Part shown: positions 23,684-32,327 of the stretch, piece by piece
Position numbering within the stretch: the first letter of the stretch is position 1
How the letters are laid out: each line of letters starts with the position of its first letter
Assembly (NCBI GenBank): GCA_023663465.1
Contig: JAMPHJ010000011.1
Coordinates: 1-43,654, forward strand
Length of the DNA stretch: 43,654 nt
Direction of reading: 5' to 3'
From: Muribaculaceae bacterium
GTDB lineage: Bacteria; Bacillota; Clostridia; Lachnospirales; Lachnospiraceae
Position numbers and translations under genes: made by a program
Notes under the pieces: generated by a model
Seen by the model: only the letters and a program-made list of their open reading frames with translations
What the model was told of the DNA's origin: nothing
The model's database searches: none

Positions 23684-26032
23684 TTATCCGGGAAATTTCC
23701 CATGTCTGACTGCCTTTCTGCATTGCCTATAAATATCCCGCATAAACTGCACATCTTCCTCGCGCGTCTTCTTTTTGCCATAGGCGGAAGCCAGCGCCAT
23801 GCCTACGATTTCGCGCGCCTGTTTCTTCGTCATGTCCGGCAGGACTTTTCTGAGCCAGCGGCTAAACTCCGGCGACGTCGAGCGTACCTCACCGGGCATT
23901 CCCGCCTTCTGCAGCGTTTCGTGGACGAGGCAGAATAAGGATAATAACCTGTCATTGGCGCTTTGCCCCCTGCCATATCCATGTCTGTCCAATCCCTTTA
24001 AGACCTTCCGCCATAGCAGGATAGCCAGGATGACGATAGCAGAGAAAATCGCAAAACCGCCCAGATACAGACGGACTTTCGCATAGATTGGCTGTTCTTC
24101 CGGCGCCTCTTCCTCGTCCTCTTCCTCTAAAAGGGACTCCTCTGCCTGTTCCTCAGCCTGTTCTTCTTCCTGCTGCAACGCTTCCTCTTCCTCCTTGGAA
24201 AGCTCGATATTCCGCAATACGCCGATATTGCCCGGCGTACATTCCACCGGAACCCAGCCGATGCCTTCCAGATAGATTTCCGCCCACGCATGGGCGTTGT
24301 CCGACTGTAAAAGCGCAGTGTAATTTCCTTCTGCGTCCATGCTAAAGAGGCTTTCCGGCACGGCATACCCGGTCACATAGCGGGCGGGCACGCCGAACAT
24401 ACGGAACATCAGCGTCGCTGCGGAAGCAAAATGGGCGCTGTACCCCTCTTTCGATTCGTAAAGAAAATACTGCACGAAATCCTTGCCCTCCGGCAGCCGC
24501 GGCACTTCCAGACGATAACGGCAGTTACGCACCAGAAAGGTTTCCACATAGCGGATGATTCCTTCGATGTCGTCTTCCCCGATATCCTGCGCCAGACACT
24601 CTTCCTGCAGCTGTCCGAAACCCTCTGGCACCGCCAGATAATTCTGCTTCACATATGCGCCATATTCCGATTCCGCACGGTCTAATATTTCTTCCTCTTC
24701 TTCTTCGGGGCGCGCCTGCATGGTTTCTATGTAGAGCTGCAGCGGAAAATAGGAAATCTCATCCGCCGCCACGCTCTGGCTCCGGATACTGCCATCGCCC
24801 TGACTGATTTCATAATAGTCGTTCAGATAAGCACAGTAAGGCACAAACGTGTACTGACCGCCGGCGTTGATGTTCTCTATCGACAAAACGCCCATCCCCG
24901 TTTCCACACCCTCCCGCGTTTCCCGGTATATCTGCCGCAGGAAAGGAAGATTCTGGATATAAGTCCGCGGTTTATCCTCCGTATGCCAGTAAATCGCCGC
25001 ATAGTCAAACTGCTCTTCCGGCAGCTCCGCCCATTTATCCCCCTCATAGATGCTTCCGATATAGCCTTTCAGATAAAGGGTCTCTTTCGGCTCTATCGTA
25101 GAGGTCACAAGCAAATCGTCCAGGTTGGTCAATGCATATCCCGCCACATCGCCCAGCGCACCATCCGACGCCCCGCCGCCGGCTGTCTGCACCTGCAGTT
25201 TCCATTTGCCCGCTGAAATCACCGGAAGGTACTCCACCGCCACCGCGACTACCCTGTTCTGCAAATGCGCCCCCCACTTCTGGAAAGCCGGAATCTTCGC
25301 CGGTAACAGCGGCATGAAGACATAGAGACTGATGCACGATGCAAAAAGCACACCCAATGCCGCAACACACGCGGCTTTCTTCTGCACCGACTCCAGGCAG
25401 CGCCTATTTTTATCCCCCTCCGCGCCATTGGCTATATGGTTCCCACGCAGGGCGTATTCCTGCGCGATACAGCCCACGAAATGCAGCAAAAGCAGCGACA
25501 GGGAAATATTGTTTACCTTCCGCCCCATTAACAGGATGACCATGAGTACGGGAAATTCGATGAGAAAAATAGGCAGCAAATCCACCTTCCCTATCGTGGC
25601 AAAAGCCAGAATCAATACCACTACGCAGATAACAAGTGCAAAAAACAGCGTAAGGGCGCCTTTTCCCAGCAGAAACTCCCCCGCCATATCCTGCGTTTCA
25701 TAGCGCAGATAAAAAGAGGCTTTCATCCCCTGTACACAATCCAGAAAGCCCTGTTTCACAAAACTGCCATTGGTCGCCGCGAACAAAACCACGATTCCTA
25801 TGCCCGCGCCGTAAACATACTGCTTATATTTCCTAGGAATATTGATAGAAAAAAACAAAACAAGCGCAAACGTCAGCACGCCTGTTTCCACATACAGCGC
25901 CCATTCGTAACAGGGATAAGAAAAAGCTGAAAAAAAACCGGTGACTACTCCCTCCGTCCCCATCAGCAGCAGGAAGAAGTCGATTAGGAAACAGCTTATC
26001 GGCGAAAGGCACTTTCCCTCCCGCTGCATCAT
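23684..26032 (-). CDS. TgpA-like transglutaminase-core membrane protein with Ser at the Cys position
   Basis: 782 residues from the ATG ATG pair at 26027-26032, 25 bp after the DUF58 stop; the frame is open to 26134. The N-terminal part (to about 245) has six or so membrane helices, followed by a large outside region with a transglutaminase-like core and one late helix, then a cytoplasmic tail. The core reads KEGYSAHFASAATLMF, then VPARYVTGY, then NAHAWAEIYLEGIGWVPVE. His is present; the usual GYC nucleophile is Ser (AGC, 24437-24439). An acidic Glu-rich stretch precedes the last helix. It forms the common MoxR-DUF58-TgpA set, thought to act in envelope assembly. Start is uncertain. Confidence 0.85.
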   Translation of the reverse strand: MMQREGKCLSPISCFLIDFFLLLMGTEGVVTGFFSAFSYPCYEWALYVETGVLTFALVLFFSINIPRKYKQYVYGAGIGIVVLFAATNGSFVKQGFLDCVQGMKASFYLRYETQDMAGEFLLGKGALTLFFALVICVVVLILAFATIGKVDLLPIFLIEFPVLMVILLMGRKVNNISLSLLLLHFVGCIAQEYALRGNHIANGAEGDKNRRCLESVQKKAACVAALGVLFASCISLYVFMPLLPAKIPAFQKWGAHLQNRVVAVAVEYLPVISAGKWKLQVQTAGGGASDGALGDVAGYALTNLDDLLVTSTIEPKETLYLKGYIGSIYEGDKWAELPEEQFDYAAIYWHTEDKPRTYIQNLPFLRQIYRETREGVETGMGVLSIENINAGGQYTFVPYCAYLNDYYEISQGDGSIRSQSVAADEISYFPLQLYIETMQARPEEEEEEILDRAESEYGAYVKQNYLAVPEGFGQLQEECLAQDIGEDDIEGIIRYVETFLVRNCRYRLEVPRLPEGKDFVQYFLYESKEGYSAHFASAATLMFRMFGVPARYVTGYAVPESLFSMDAEGNYTALLQSDNAHAWAEIYLEGIGWVPVECTPGNIGVLRNIELSKEEEEALQQEEEQAEEQAEESLLEEEDEEEAPEEQPIYAKVRLYLGGFAIFSAIVILAILLWRKVLKGLDRHGYGRGQSANDRLLSLFCLVHETLQKAGMPGEVRSTSPEFSRWLRKVLPDMTKKQAREIVGMALASAYGKKKTREEDVQFMRDIYRQCRKAVRHGKFPG

Positions 26033-26057
26033 CTGCCGCTTGCCGGGCAGTATCCCG

Positions 26058-27080
26058 CTATTGCGTTTCTTCGCTTTCCTTCCAGCAGACTTTCCCGTCC
26101 AAATCCATCCAGACGGCGTGAAGCTTTGTCTCATCGATGTCCTTCTCCTTCGTCCATGCGCTCTCTACGGCTCTCTTGCACACTGCCGCGCCTGTCAGTA
26201 TCATCTGATATTCCGTAAATTTCTCTTCATTTTCTATGTAAAAAATCACTCTTTCACCATCCCTGTCCCATATCGCATAATGGGACACCCCCCATTGCAG
26301 GATTTCCCAGGACAGGGAAGACGCCTTATCCAGAAAAACGTCCAGCTCTTCCCGCGATAACTCCCTTTCCTTTTCCTTCTGGAAATCCAGCCCGACCATG
26401 ACGCCGCTTTCCGAGGTTTTGAGATATTCGCGCACCAGCAGGATATCCGTTTTCGCCGTCAGCTTCCAATGAATCTGTCGCATATCATCCCCGTTGCGAA
26501 ATTCCCTGATATCGTAGGTCTCGTATACGTCCGCCCCGTATTTTCCTTCAAAATCCCCCATGTTTCCCAGCGTGTCCTCCGTGATGGCATTCACCCAGGG
26601 CAGCACATAGACTTCCTTTTGGATGGAGTCCACCCGGCATCTGCCAGAGAAAATCCCGAAATAATCGCTTACCGTCAGCTTTTCCAGATAAAACCTGACA
26701 ATCCCGCAGTGGCAGGTCTTTAGCTCCGCTTCCAGCCAGACCTCGCCGCCGGCTTCCGCCATTCCCGACAGCTTCATCCTATCCCACACCCCGGAGCCGG
26801 AATCCTCATAACGAATCCACGCCGTTATCCGGGTCACGGGGAGTTTGCCGGTATTTTTCACCTGCACGGGGATACGGATGGAATCGCAGCGGGTCACCAG
26901 ATTCTCGCTAAGCCGGATTCTTCCCTGCAAATGCGTCTTCAAATACAACATCTGCAACAGCAAAAGGACGCCCATGACGATAGAAGCGCCCAATATCAGC
27001 CGCGTATAATCACTTTCCGACATCAGATAAAAAATACTTACAATTCCCAGAAATAAAACAAATATCACTCTATTTTTCAT
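26058..27080 (-). CDS. DUF58 domain protein
   Basis: 340 residues. Two short N-terminal helices (about 4-47) are followed by a beta-rich outside segment and the DUF58 core, YETYDIREFRNGDDMRQIHW then KLTAKTDILLVREY (about 188-222), which is the family signature. These proteins have a von Willebrand A-like fold and appear with MoxR ATPases. The start overlaps the MoxR gene end by 11 bp, so the two are coupled. Confidence 0.92.
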   Translation of the reverse strand: MKNRVIFVLFLGIVSIFYLMSESDYTRLILGASIVMGVLLLLQMLYLKTHLQGRIRLSENLVTRCDSIRIPVQVKNTGKLPVTRITAWIRYEDSGSGVWDRMKLSGMAEAGGEVWLEAELKTCHCGIVRFYLEKLTVSDYFGIFSGRCRVDSIQKEVYVLPWVNAITEDTLGNMGDFEGKYGADVYETYDIREFRNGDDMRQIHWKLTAKTDILLVREYLKTSESGVMVGLDFQKEKERELSREELDVFLDKASSLSWEILQWGVSHYAIWDRDGERVIFYIENEEKFTEYQMILTGAAVCKRAVESAWTKEKDIDETKLHAVWMDLDGKVCWKESEETQ

Positions 27081-28017
27081 ACTTATCTTCCGGTCTCGGC
27101 ATCCTGACCTGATGCAGGATTTCTTCTATGACCTGTCCTGCGCTTACCTGCCCCATCCTGCTCTGGTGCGCCATCTTCAACCTGTGCCTTGCCACGTCTG
27201 GAAAGATTTCCCGCACATCTTCCGGGATGACGAAATCCCTTCCCCCCAGATACGCCGCCGCCCTTGCCATCCTCGCTACGGCGATAGAGCCTCTGGTACT
27301 CAGTCCCAGCTGAATCTGCTCATGATTCCTCGTGGCATCTGACAATTCGATGATATAGTCCATGATTCTGTCATGGATAAAAACAGATTTTACTTTTTCC
27401 TGCATACGCATCAGTTCCTGTTTCGTAGCCACTGCCTCGATGCTCTCTAAGATTCCTTCCCGCTCCCAGTCCCGCAAAATACTTTTCTCATCCTCTTTTT
27501 CCAGATATCCCATAACGATACAAATCAGAAACCTGTCAAGCTGGGATTCGGGTAACATCTGCGTACCCGTAGCGCCCACCGGATTCTCTGTGGCAATGAC
27601 AAAAAAAGGCTGCGGAACCGGGCGGTTTACACCGTCCACTGTCACGGCATACTCTTCCATCACTTCCAACAACGCCGACTGCGTTTTCGCAGAAGTACGG
27701 TTAATCTCATCCGCCAGCAGCACGTTGCACATGACGGCTCCCTCGTGATACTGGAAACTTCCGCTTTCCCTATCATAAGAGGAAAAACCCGTAATATCCG
27801 AGGGCAGCAAATCCGGCGTAAACTGCACACGGTTCTGCGCAAGCCCCATCGCCCTTGCAACCGCAAGCGCAAGGGTCGTTTTCCCTACTCCCGGAATATC
27901 TTCTATCAGGATATGCCCCTGGGCAAGCGCCGCCATCATGACCTTTCGGATACACTCGTCTTTTCCTATGACAGCCCGCCCTATTTCCTTCATAATCAAA
28001 TCTATTTTCCGCGCCAT
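27070..28017 (-). CDS. MoxR family AAA ATPase
   Basis: 315 residues. Walker A is GVGKTTLA (about 43-50), Walker B LLADEINR, sensor-like FFVIATENPVG and SQLDRF; the C-terminal lid ends in the helical region with LSTRGSIAVARMARAAAY. MoxR ATPases act as chaperones for VWA-type partners, here the DUF58 protein encoded next. A GAAAGGAATC site precedes the ATG. It lies downstream of the sortase genes behind a 33-bp tandem repeat and may share the pilus transcript. Confidence 0.95.
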   Translation of the reverse strand: MARKIDLIMKEIGRAVIGKDECIRKVMMAALAQGHILIEDIPGVGKTTLALAVARAMGLAQNRVQFTPDLLPSDITGFSSYDRESGSFQYHEGAVMCNVLLADEINRTSAKTQSALLEVMEEYAVTVDGVNRPVPQPFFVIATENPVGATGTQMLPESQLDRFLICIVMGYLEKEDEKSILRDWEREGILESIEAVATKQELMRMQEKVKSVFIHDRIMDYIIELSDATRNHEQIQLGLSTRGSIAVARMARAAAYLGGRDFVIPEDVREIFPDVARHRLKMAHQSRMGQVSAGQVIEEILHQVRMPRPEDKYEK

Positions 28018-28034
28018 CTATTATGATTCCTTTC

Positions 28035-28127
28035 TCATGCGTCTTCTTCTTTACTCCTCATGCCTTCCCTTGCGTCCTCTTTCTTACTCCTCATGCCTTC
28101 CCTTGCGTCTTCTTCCTTACTCCTCAT
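28035..28127 (-). CDS. Possible 30-residue repeat-encoded peptide
   Basis: An ATG at 28127, inside the sortase stop region, opens a frame of 30 codons ending at a TGA 17 bases before the MoxR start. It reads MRSKEEDAREG-type units three times because it lies on the 33-bp tandem repeat. It may serve only to carry ribosomes from the sortase gene to MoxR, or be chance. Kept as a low-confidence call. Confidence 0.2.
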   Translation of the reverse strand: MRSKEEDAREGMRSKKEDAREGMRSKEEDA

Positions 28128-28137
28128 GCCTTCCCTT
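28039..28137. repeat. Three 33-bp tandem repeats
   Basis: Units 28039-28071, 28072-28104 and 28105-28137 are near identical, each beginning GCGTC and ending CATGCCTTCCCTT on the plus strand. The last unit contains the stop codon of the upstream sortase gene. The unit length is a multiple of three. There are no spacers, so it is not a CRISPR array. Confidence 0.9.
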
Positions 28138-29151
28138 CTCGCGTTTCTTTCCCCGCCTTGTGCGCACCAGCCCGGAAATCTCGCTGACGCAGAAATAGAG
28201 CAGAATCGCCATTCCGGCAGCAAGTCCATACTTTTCCAAGAGAATCTGCATTTCCGAGTAATGGACGCCCGTCGCGTCTAAGAGTTCGTCCGCCACCGGC
28301 GCAATCTCTTCCCGGACTTCTGTCCTTGTTTCCTCTACTTCCTGCAAATCCGCTTCCCGGCTCCTTATCCCTTCGTTAGAGCGGTATGCCTTGACCAGAT
28401 AACGGTGCGAGTTTTTCGTATAAGGATGGCAGGTCAGAAGCGTGATACAGTCCTCTCCCTGCCCGATTAACACCTTATCAATTTCATCCGGGAGAATCAC
28501 CTGAATATCCGCCACCCTGTAAATCAAGGTGTCAAAAGGCGTAACCACCTGAATCTTATCCCCTGTCTGCAGCAGCTGGATATTCCGAAACATCGGCGTC
28601 GCGCCGCCGCCCCTGTGCGCGGCGACGACCGTATTGGTATCTTCGCCCCCGATGGGCATAGAGGTCTGTCCCAGAACCGCCGCCCCTTTTTTCAGATTCT
28701 CCTGGGAAGCCCCTAGATACAGGGGAAGCTCCACTTCCATCGCCGGAATCCACAAGACCCCGATGATATTATCCCGCAGTCCATACTCCGCCAAATCAAA
28801 ACTGCTATCCTCATAGGAAAAAGCGTCTTTTAACCCCGACTGCCTTTCCTGCCAGATTTGCTCATTATATGCCCGCATATCCCGATAAAGCCGGTCTAAG
28901 GGCGACTCCTGCGCTTCCCCAGAAGACGGCGCCCCGCTCTCTCTGGCGTCTTCCTCTGCGCCCTCATCCGTCTGCTTCTCTGCGCTTTCTTCTGCACGTC
29001 CCGCCCTGTAAGCTTCCGCCGTCTTCTCAAATTCCCGGATGGCGGTTTTTCTTTCATATTGCCCATACAGAAGGCTTGCCTGTGGATACATGCAGATACA
29101 TGCCCCCAGAAGGATGACAAGTAAAGATAACACCCGTAATGTTTTCCGCAT
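28117..29151 (-). CDS. Class C (pilus-type) sortase, second copy
   Basis: 344 residues from the ATG at 29151, which overlaps the stop of the first sortase gene by one base (TGATG). An N-terminal helix (about 7-27) is followed by an acidic linker (50-90), the sortase barrel, and a second helix near 310-330 with a short basic tail. Catalytic residues are H179 (AAHRGG), C241 (TLLTCHPY) and R250 (NSHRYLV). Two-helix topology is typical of class C pilin polymerases. Compared with the first copy it has a longer linker and H in place of T after the Cys. It may attach the tip protein or the pilus base. The stop lies in a tandem repeat. Confidence 0.92.
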   Translation of the reverse strand: MRKTLRVLSLLVILLGACICMYPQASLLYGQYERKTAIREFEKTAEAYRAGRAEESAEKQTDEGAEEDARESGAPSSGEAQESPLDRLYRDMRAYNEQIWQERQSGLKDAFSYEDSSFDLAEYGLRDNIIGVLWIPAMEVELPLYLGASQENLKKGAAVLGQTSMPIGGEDTNTVVAAHRGGGATPMFRNIQLLQTGDKIQVVTPFDTLIYRVADIQVILPDEIDKVLIGQGEDCITLLTCHPYTKNSHRYLVKAYRSNEGIRSREADLQEVEETRTEVREEIAPVADELLDATGVHYSEMQILLEKYGLAAGMAILLYFCVSEISGLVRTRRGKKREKGRHEE

Positions 29152-30104
29152 CACTTTTCGTTTCCTTTGTTTCCTTTCTGCTTCCTCTGCCGCGCTTTTC
29201 TCTTCTCTTTTCTGTCCTTCTCTTTCCTGTCCTTCGCTCCGGCTCCCTGTTTCTGCTTCGCTGCAATCCGTTTCAGCAGAAACAGCATCATCACAAACTC
29301 CACGCCGATGACGAAAATCACCGCCGCAAGCAGGATGGGCCACACGTCGATCACCCTTTTTACAACCATTCCGGTACTAAAGCCCCGGTATCCATCCTCC
29401 GCGCTTTCTACTTCCTCTTCCCCGGTATAAGGCACCCTTATCCCCCTGAGAATCAGCCGGTGGGAATTAATGGCATACGGAGTGCAGGTAACGAGGGAGC
29501 AATAATCTTTTCCCCCAATTACTTTCAAATTGCTCGTATCGTCCGGCTCCACCACCCTAATCTGGTCTACCTGATATGCCAGCGTCTCGTCCAAAACATG
29601 CAGGTAAAACTTATCCCCCCGCTCCATCTTGTCCAAATCGGTAAAAAGCGCGGCGTTTGGCAGTCCTCTATGCCCCGTCAGGACGCTGTGCGTCCCCTCG
29701 CCCCCTAAAGGAAAGGAAGTCTGCTCGATATAACCTACCCCTTTAGAAAGCGCGTCCGCACTTGTTCCATAATAAATAGGAAGATTTACATCTATCTTAG
29801 GAATCGTAATATATCCGAGCGCGCTTCCGACGTCCAGCATATCCAGATAACTCGTGCCCTCCCCGCGCCACTGCCCGCTCTCGTCCTTGAACACCGCCGC
29901 CTGCAACTGGCTGTTGTATTGCTTCGCCGCTTCCTTGATGGCGTCGATTTCTTCCCGCTCCAGATTCGTTATCTCTTCTTCGTATTCCTCGATAACCTTA
30001 GAAGCGTTGCGGTTGTACAGCAGATTACTGAAAAAAGGATACATCGCAATCGCAAAACCGGATAGTATCATCAGAAGTGCGCACGCTCTTTTTATCTTGT
30101 CCAT
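29151..30104 (-). CDS. Class C (pilus-type) sortase, first copy
   Basis: 317 residues. Helix 1 (about 8-29), coiled linker (37-65), barrel, helix 2 (about 255-277), then a 38-residue cytoplasmic tail rich in Lys, Arg and Glu (KDRKEKDRKEKRKARQRKQK). Catalytic residues are H145 (TGHRGLP), C207 (LVTCTPY) and R216 (NSHRLIL). I see no DPW/DPF lid motif in the linker. It lies 21 bp after the pilin gene and is the likely polymerase of that pilin. Confidence 0.94.
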   Translation of the reverse strand: MDKIKRACALLMILSGFAIAMYPFFSNLLYNRNASKVIEEYEEEITNLEREEIDAIKEAAKQYNSQLQAAVFKDESGQWRGEGTSYLDMLDVGSALGYITIPKIDVNLPIYYGTSADALSKGVGYIEQTSFPLGGEGTHSVLTGHRGLPNAALFTDLDKMERGDKFYLHVLDETLAYQVDQIRVVEPDDTSNLKVIGGKDYCSLVTCTPYAINSHRLILRGIRVPYTGEEEVESAEDGYRGFSTGMVVKRVIDVWPILLAAVIFVIGVEFVMMLFLLKRIAAKQKQGAGAKDRKEKDRKEKRKARQRKQKGNKGNEK

Positions 30105-30125
30105 AGCCTTTTGCCCAAATCCCCT

Positions 30126-32327
30126 TTATTCGCTTTCGGGCTTTTTCTTCGTTTTCTTGAAAAGAAGGATTCCCGCAATCATGACCATACAGCCAACCAC
30201 CGCAAACACAAATCCGCCCATACCGCCAGTGGTCGGCAGGGTGAAGCCTTTGGTGTTTAGGATGGTGATTTCATCTATTACTGAAGCAGTACCTTTATTC
30301 ACTGCTATTTTCTGTGTTATTGTCGTATTATCACCGTCAATCTCGTGTTTGATATAAATATAATTGCCTTTATCATCTTTAGAATCATAATCATCTTTAT
30401 AAACGATAGAATATTCTGCACTTAATACCACTTCTACCGGTTTCGATAACAGGTTGTAACCGTCGTTTGTCTTGGTTTCCACAAGATAATAGGTTCCGCT
30501 TTTAAGCCCTTTGACGGAAATTTTTCCATTATTATCTGTCGTTAGGGAATCATTACCATTTATCTTTTTCCAGTATTTTTTGTCAGCATCTGAACCAATA
30601 TCCAGACCAGCCGCTTTTGCAAGCTCATCAGCCACTTTCTCGGCATCACCCTCCGTAGTTTCTTGGTACAAGTCAAAGGTAACTCCGATCAGCCCTTTGT
30701 TAGTTCCATCTTCGTTCTTTTCCTCCCCTTCTTTCACAATATCTAACTGGAAGGTGTAAACTACTGCGGTATCTTCAATCTTATCCTCCGGATCACCGGG
30801 ATCCTCCGGATAATCGCCAGGCTCTGTTTCCGGCTTAGCATATCGGGAATAAATAAGTTGTACGGTATTGGTATTTCCCGCATTCACTATTCCATTCACG
30901 TTGACCGCACCCTCTTGCAGTACGGCGTCATAGGTGATATAAATGTTCTCACCTGCCTTACCTATAATCGTAGCGCTTTTTGTATTAAAGGTAACAGTGA
31001 AACCGTTGGTTGACTCATCTTCGGTCAAAGTATAATTTGTGATCGCACCAGTGACAGCTTCTATCTTATCAGTATCTGCAGTTCCCATTTTTCCATCCTT
31101 TTCTTGATATACTTTTAAAGTTTCTGTTGTATATTTAATATGGTTCGGCGTATCCGTTACCTTAAACGTCTTCAAATTTGCAATATTTTCTGGAACCGTT
31201 ACTTTAATCTGGTAGGAAATCGTGTCGCCGACGCTGTAATCTGCATTCTGAACCCAGTCTTCTTTTCCATTTCCGTCTTTACCTTTTACTTTTTTTTCCA
31301 CATTGGGCTTCTCATTGGTTACGGTAATGGTTGCAGAACCTGTAATCGCATCCACCGTGATATAATCCTTGCCTGCATCTTTAATTGTCCCGTTAGGATT
31401 GACCTCAAATTCATAGGTCTTAGAGAAGTCACCAATATAACCGAAATTATCTCCGATATTTGTTTCGATAAGTCGATAAGTTCCAGGCGGTAATGCAGAT
31501 ATCTTAATTTCTCCATCCGTGTTGGTCGTTAAAGCCACTGCCTTACCACTATCATCCGTTATCGTTACCCCTTCCCATGTGTCGTCTGCTTTTTTACGCT
31601 GTAACACAAAGGTAACTCCTGCCAGTTTCTCTTCGCCACTGCCCTTTTTAATCAATGTCACATCTTTTCCATAGGTGGTAGCATTCTTAGGGAATACATG
31701 AACGTCATAGAGCCAGCTGTTATAATCTACCGTAGTAGGAATGGATACCAAAAATGCGCTTTTCTTCGTAACCTGCGACGGAGCGTCCGTTTCCACGACC
31801 AGATAAATTCCTATGGGAAGATTAGAAAACGTCACTTCTCCGTTTTCATTTGTTTTCGCTGAATCTCCCTGTTTAGTAAGAGTACCATCCGGCATACCCG
31901 ACTGCCATTTTCCATTATTAGTATCCCAATAAATTGCCAGAGTAGGCATCTTATCTGCATTTTCATCTGCAGCCGGAGTTCCATTATAGATTTCTTCCAA
32001 TTCACTAGCATTTTTTACCTGATAAATCGTAAATTCCACATCTTCCAATGGTTTATTTTTTGCCTCTGCTGGCACATCATCGCCTGGTTTACCGGTTCCC
32101 CGAATCCCGTCGTCTCCATTATACTCATATTTATGAATCGTAATACTCCCAGTCTTATTCTGCTCTATACCATCAATAACCTCCGTAAACTCAATCGCCG
32201 GAGCCGCCTCTACCGTCCCTCCAGGCAGCAGCGCCCCCACGATAACCATCCACGCCATCAAAAGCAGTCCTATTGCTGTCCGGGCGCAGCCCTTTGTCCT
32301 ATCCTTTTTCTTCATATTGGTAATCAT
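30126..32327 (-). CDS. LPXTG isopeptide-type backbone pilin
   Basis: 733 residues from the ATG at 32327, which overlaps the adhesin stop as ATGA. An ATG at 32315 is an alternative because AAGGAG lies 13 bases before it. Features in order: signal peptide (to about 43), SpaA/Cna-B-like domains with E-boxes (IYLVVETD, YRLIETN, YYLVETK), a pilin motif VHVFPKN near 209-215 whose Lys (K214) accepts the sortase bond, and a late LPTTG (697-701) with membrane helix and basic tail. Sortase-joined subunits of this kind form the pilus shaft. An A8 run lies at 31290-31297 in the codons for EKK. It follows the tip gene and precedes two sortases. Confidence 0.93.
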   Translation of the reverse strand: MITNMKKKDRTKGCARTAIGLLLMAWMVIVGALLPGGTVEAAPAIEFTEVIDGIEQNKTGSITIHKYEYNGDDGIRGTGKPGDDVPAEAKNKPLEDVEFTIYQVKNASELEEIYNGTPAADENADKMPTLAIYWDTNNGKWQSGMPDGTLTKQGDSAKTNENGEVTFSNLPIGIYLVVETDAPSQVTKKSAFLVSIPTTVDYNSWLYDVHVFPKNATTYGKDVTLIKKGSGEEKLAGVTFVLQRKKADDTWEGVTITDDSGKAVALTTNTDGEIKISALPPGTYRLIETNIGDNFGYIGDFSKTYEFEVNPNGTIKDAGKDYITVDAITGSATITVTNEKPNVEKKVKGKDGNGKEDWVQNADYSVGDTISYQIKVTVPENIANLKTFKVTDTPNHIKYTTETLKVYQEKDGKMGTADTDKIEAVTGAITNYTLTEDESTNGFTVTFNTKSATIIGKAGENIYITYDAVLQEGAVNVNGIVNAGNTNTVQLIYSRYAKPETEPGDYPEDPGDPEDKIEDTAVVYTFQLDIVKEGEEKNEDGTNKGLIGVTFDLYQETTEGDAEKVADELAKAAGLDIGSDADKKYWKKINGNDSLTTDNNGKISVKGLKSGTYYLVETKTNDGYNLLSKPVEVVLSAEYSIVYKDDYDSKDDKGNYIYIKHEIDGDNTTITQKIAVNKGTASVIDEITILNTKGFTLPTTGGMGGFVFAVVGCMVMIAGILLFKKTKKKPESE

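Noticed and set aside
23684-23700. Terminator after the transglutaminase-like gene
   Set aside because: GGGAAATTTCCC is self-complementary but too short and weak, and the following T run is poor.
28039-28137. CRISPR-like repeats
   Set aside because: Units are directly adjacent without spacers and there are no cas genes.
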